Assembly (NCBI GenBank): GCA_017963875.1
Contig: JAGCTA010000531.1
Coordinates: forward strand, 1 to 8,532
Direction of reading: 5' to 3'
DNA from: Victivallales bacterium
Lineage (GTDB): Bacteria; Verrucomicrobiota; Lentisphaeria; Oligosphaerales; Oligosphaeraceae
Length of the DNA stretch: 8,532 nt
The notes beneath the pieces were generated by a model that saw only the letters and a list, made by a program, of their open reading frames with translations, had not been told where the DNA came from and searched no databases. Shown here in pieces: positions 7,703 to 8,532 of the stretch. The first letter of the stretch is position 1; every line of letters starts with the position of its first letter. Made by a program: the position numbers and the translations under genes.

Positions 7703-8532
7703 GAAACCTCCAGCCGTCTCTCTTGTAGTTTCCTTAACCGTGCGGTGGCAATTCGGCAGACAAGGCTGACGACTCCAACCAGCGCCAGCAATGATGCGGC
7801 GGCAGACGCCGCCGCCAAATCGCCATCCTGAAACAATGCCTCAATGTGGAGCGGAAGCGTATTCGTGCGTCCACGGATACATCCTGACACGACGGCCACC
7901 GCGCCGAACTCCCCAAGCGCACGAGCCGTGCTCAGAATCATCCCATACAGCAATCCCCACTTGATATCAGGCAATGTGATTTTCCAGAAAATGCGCCACC
8001 ACGACGCACCCAGAAGCCTCGCGGCTTCCTCCTCGCCATTGGCCGTGCCATCAGACATCAATGGAATCAATTCCCGAGCCACAAACGGCATCGTGACAAA
8101 CAATGTCACCAACAGCAATGCGGGATACGCGAAAATCACCTTGATGCCATGGGAACGCAGAAACACTCCAAGATACCCGTTCAGGCCGAAAAGCAATATA
8201 AACAGCATTCCTACGACCACAGGGGAAACCGAAAAAGGCAATTCCAACAGCGTCACTACCAGTTTTCTCCCAGGCAGACGAACATGGGTAACACCCCACG
8301 CGAGAAGAACTCCAAAGACAGCATTCAAGGGCAATGCGATAACTGCGAGGCTGATTGTCAACCCAATGGCAGACTGGGCATCCGACGAGGCAATCATTTT
8401 CCTGAAAACCTCAAGACCGTCTCCAAATGCCTGCCACAATACACTCGCAAAAGGTAAGCCTATCACGACAAGGACATGCAACACCGCTAGACCAATTCGC
8501 GTCCGCCTTACCCATTGGGACTCCGCAACGAC
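7693..8532 (-). CDS. cysW: Sulfate/thiosulfate ABC transporter permease CysW (5' partial)
   Basis: Inner-membrane permease subunit that pairs with CysT and CysA to import sulfate or thiosulfate. The frame is open to the right window edge. A GTG at 8484 could start a 263-residue protein, but 16 further in-frame codons reach the edge. They encode a basic cytoplasmic segment (WVRRTR) just before the first membrane helix, as in known CysW proteins, so I extend the gene past the edge. Numbered from that GTG, hydrophobic helices lie at about 1-18, 40-66, 84-103, 117-137, 178-200 and 225-245. The EAA loop that docks on the ATPase is EEAARLLGA with a following ITLP (152-172). The segment [21 protein letters not shown] (191-211) is characteristic of sulfate permeases. 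The stop codon overlaps cysA. CysT/CysU and the binding protein are expected further right, outside the window. Confidence 0.93.
   Translation of the reverse strand, partial: VVAESQWVRRTRIGLAVLHVLVVIGLPFASVLWQAFGDGLEVFRKMIASSDAQSAIGLTISLAVIALPLNAVFGVLLAWGVTHVRLPGRKLVVTLLELPFSVSPVVVGMLFILLFGLNGYLGVFLRSHGIKVIFAYPALLLVTLFVTMPFVARELIPLMSDGTANGEEEAARLLGASWWRIFWKITLPDIKWGLLYGMILSTARALGEFGAVAVVSGCIRGRTNTLPLHIEALFQDGDLAAASAAASLLALVGVVSLVCRIATARLRKLQERRLEVSCQ
7707..7711 (-). promoter_or_regulatory. Ribosome binding site of cysA inside the cysW coding end
   Basis: GGAGG on the minus strand lies 4 bases before the cysA ATG at 7702, within the last codons of cysW. It confirms the cysA start and suggests that ribosomes finishing cysW re-initiate on cysA. 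Confidence 0.7.

Overview
The window looks like part of a bacterial chromosome carrying a glycan-degradation gene cluster next to a sulfate-uptake operon. I infer a Gram-negative-type bacterium, perhaps of the PVC group (Lentisphaerota/Kiritimatiellota-like) from a gut or aquatic habitat. The reasons are the GH36 subtype with RQDFN and RSDY motifs and the large, divergent, leaderless glycosidase-like proteins. This placement rests on remembered resemblance only and is weak. No rRNA, tRNA, transposon, CRISPR array or phage gene was recognised.

Left part, 1 to 6703, plus strand: four closely spaced genes with gaps of about 35, 48 and 38 bases, read as one transcript. (1) The C-terminal 477 residues of a GH36 alpha-galactosidase-like enzyme, cut by the left window edge. 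(2) A 127-residue protein with an N-terminal zinc ribbon, one exact Asp-box and a proline-rich tail. (3) A 704-residue protein that looks like a TIM-barrel glycosidase followed by a GATase-like Rossmann domain and beta domains, of no family I can name with certainty. (4) An 882-residue protein with a GH20/GH67-type N-terminal domain, a barrel resembling GH20/GH163 enzymes, a helical region and a CBM9-like C-terminus. The two large proteins whose N-termini are visible lack a signal peptide, so the set probably acts on oligosaccharides inside the cell. The substrate cannot be read from the sequence; an alpha-galactose- or GalNAc-capped, hexosamine-containing oligosaccharide is a reasonable guess.

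Right part, 6728 to 8532, minus strand: cysA (ATPase) and cysW (permease, cut by the right window edge) of a sulfate/thiosulfate ABC importer, overlapping by 10 bases. They converge on the glycosidase cluster with only 24 bases between the two stop codons and no convincing terminator. The rest of the importer (cysT/cysU and a binding protein) would be expected beyond the right edge.

No gene-free stretch exceeds 50 bases. The most interesting items are the Asp-box/zinc-ribbon protein inside a glycosidase operon and the two large divergent glycosidase-like proteins, which may represent uncharacterised activities.
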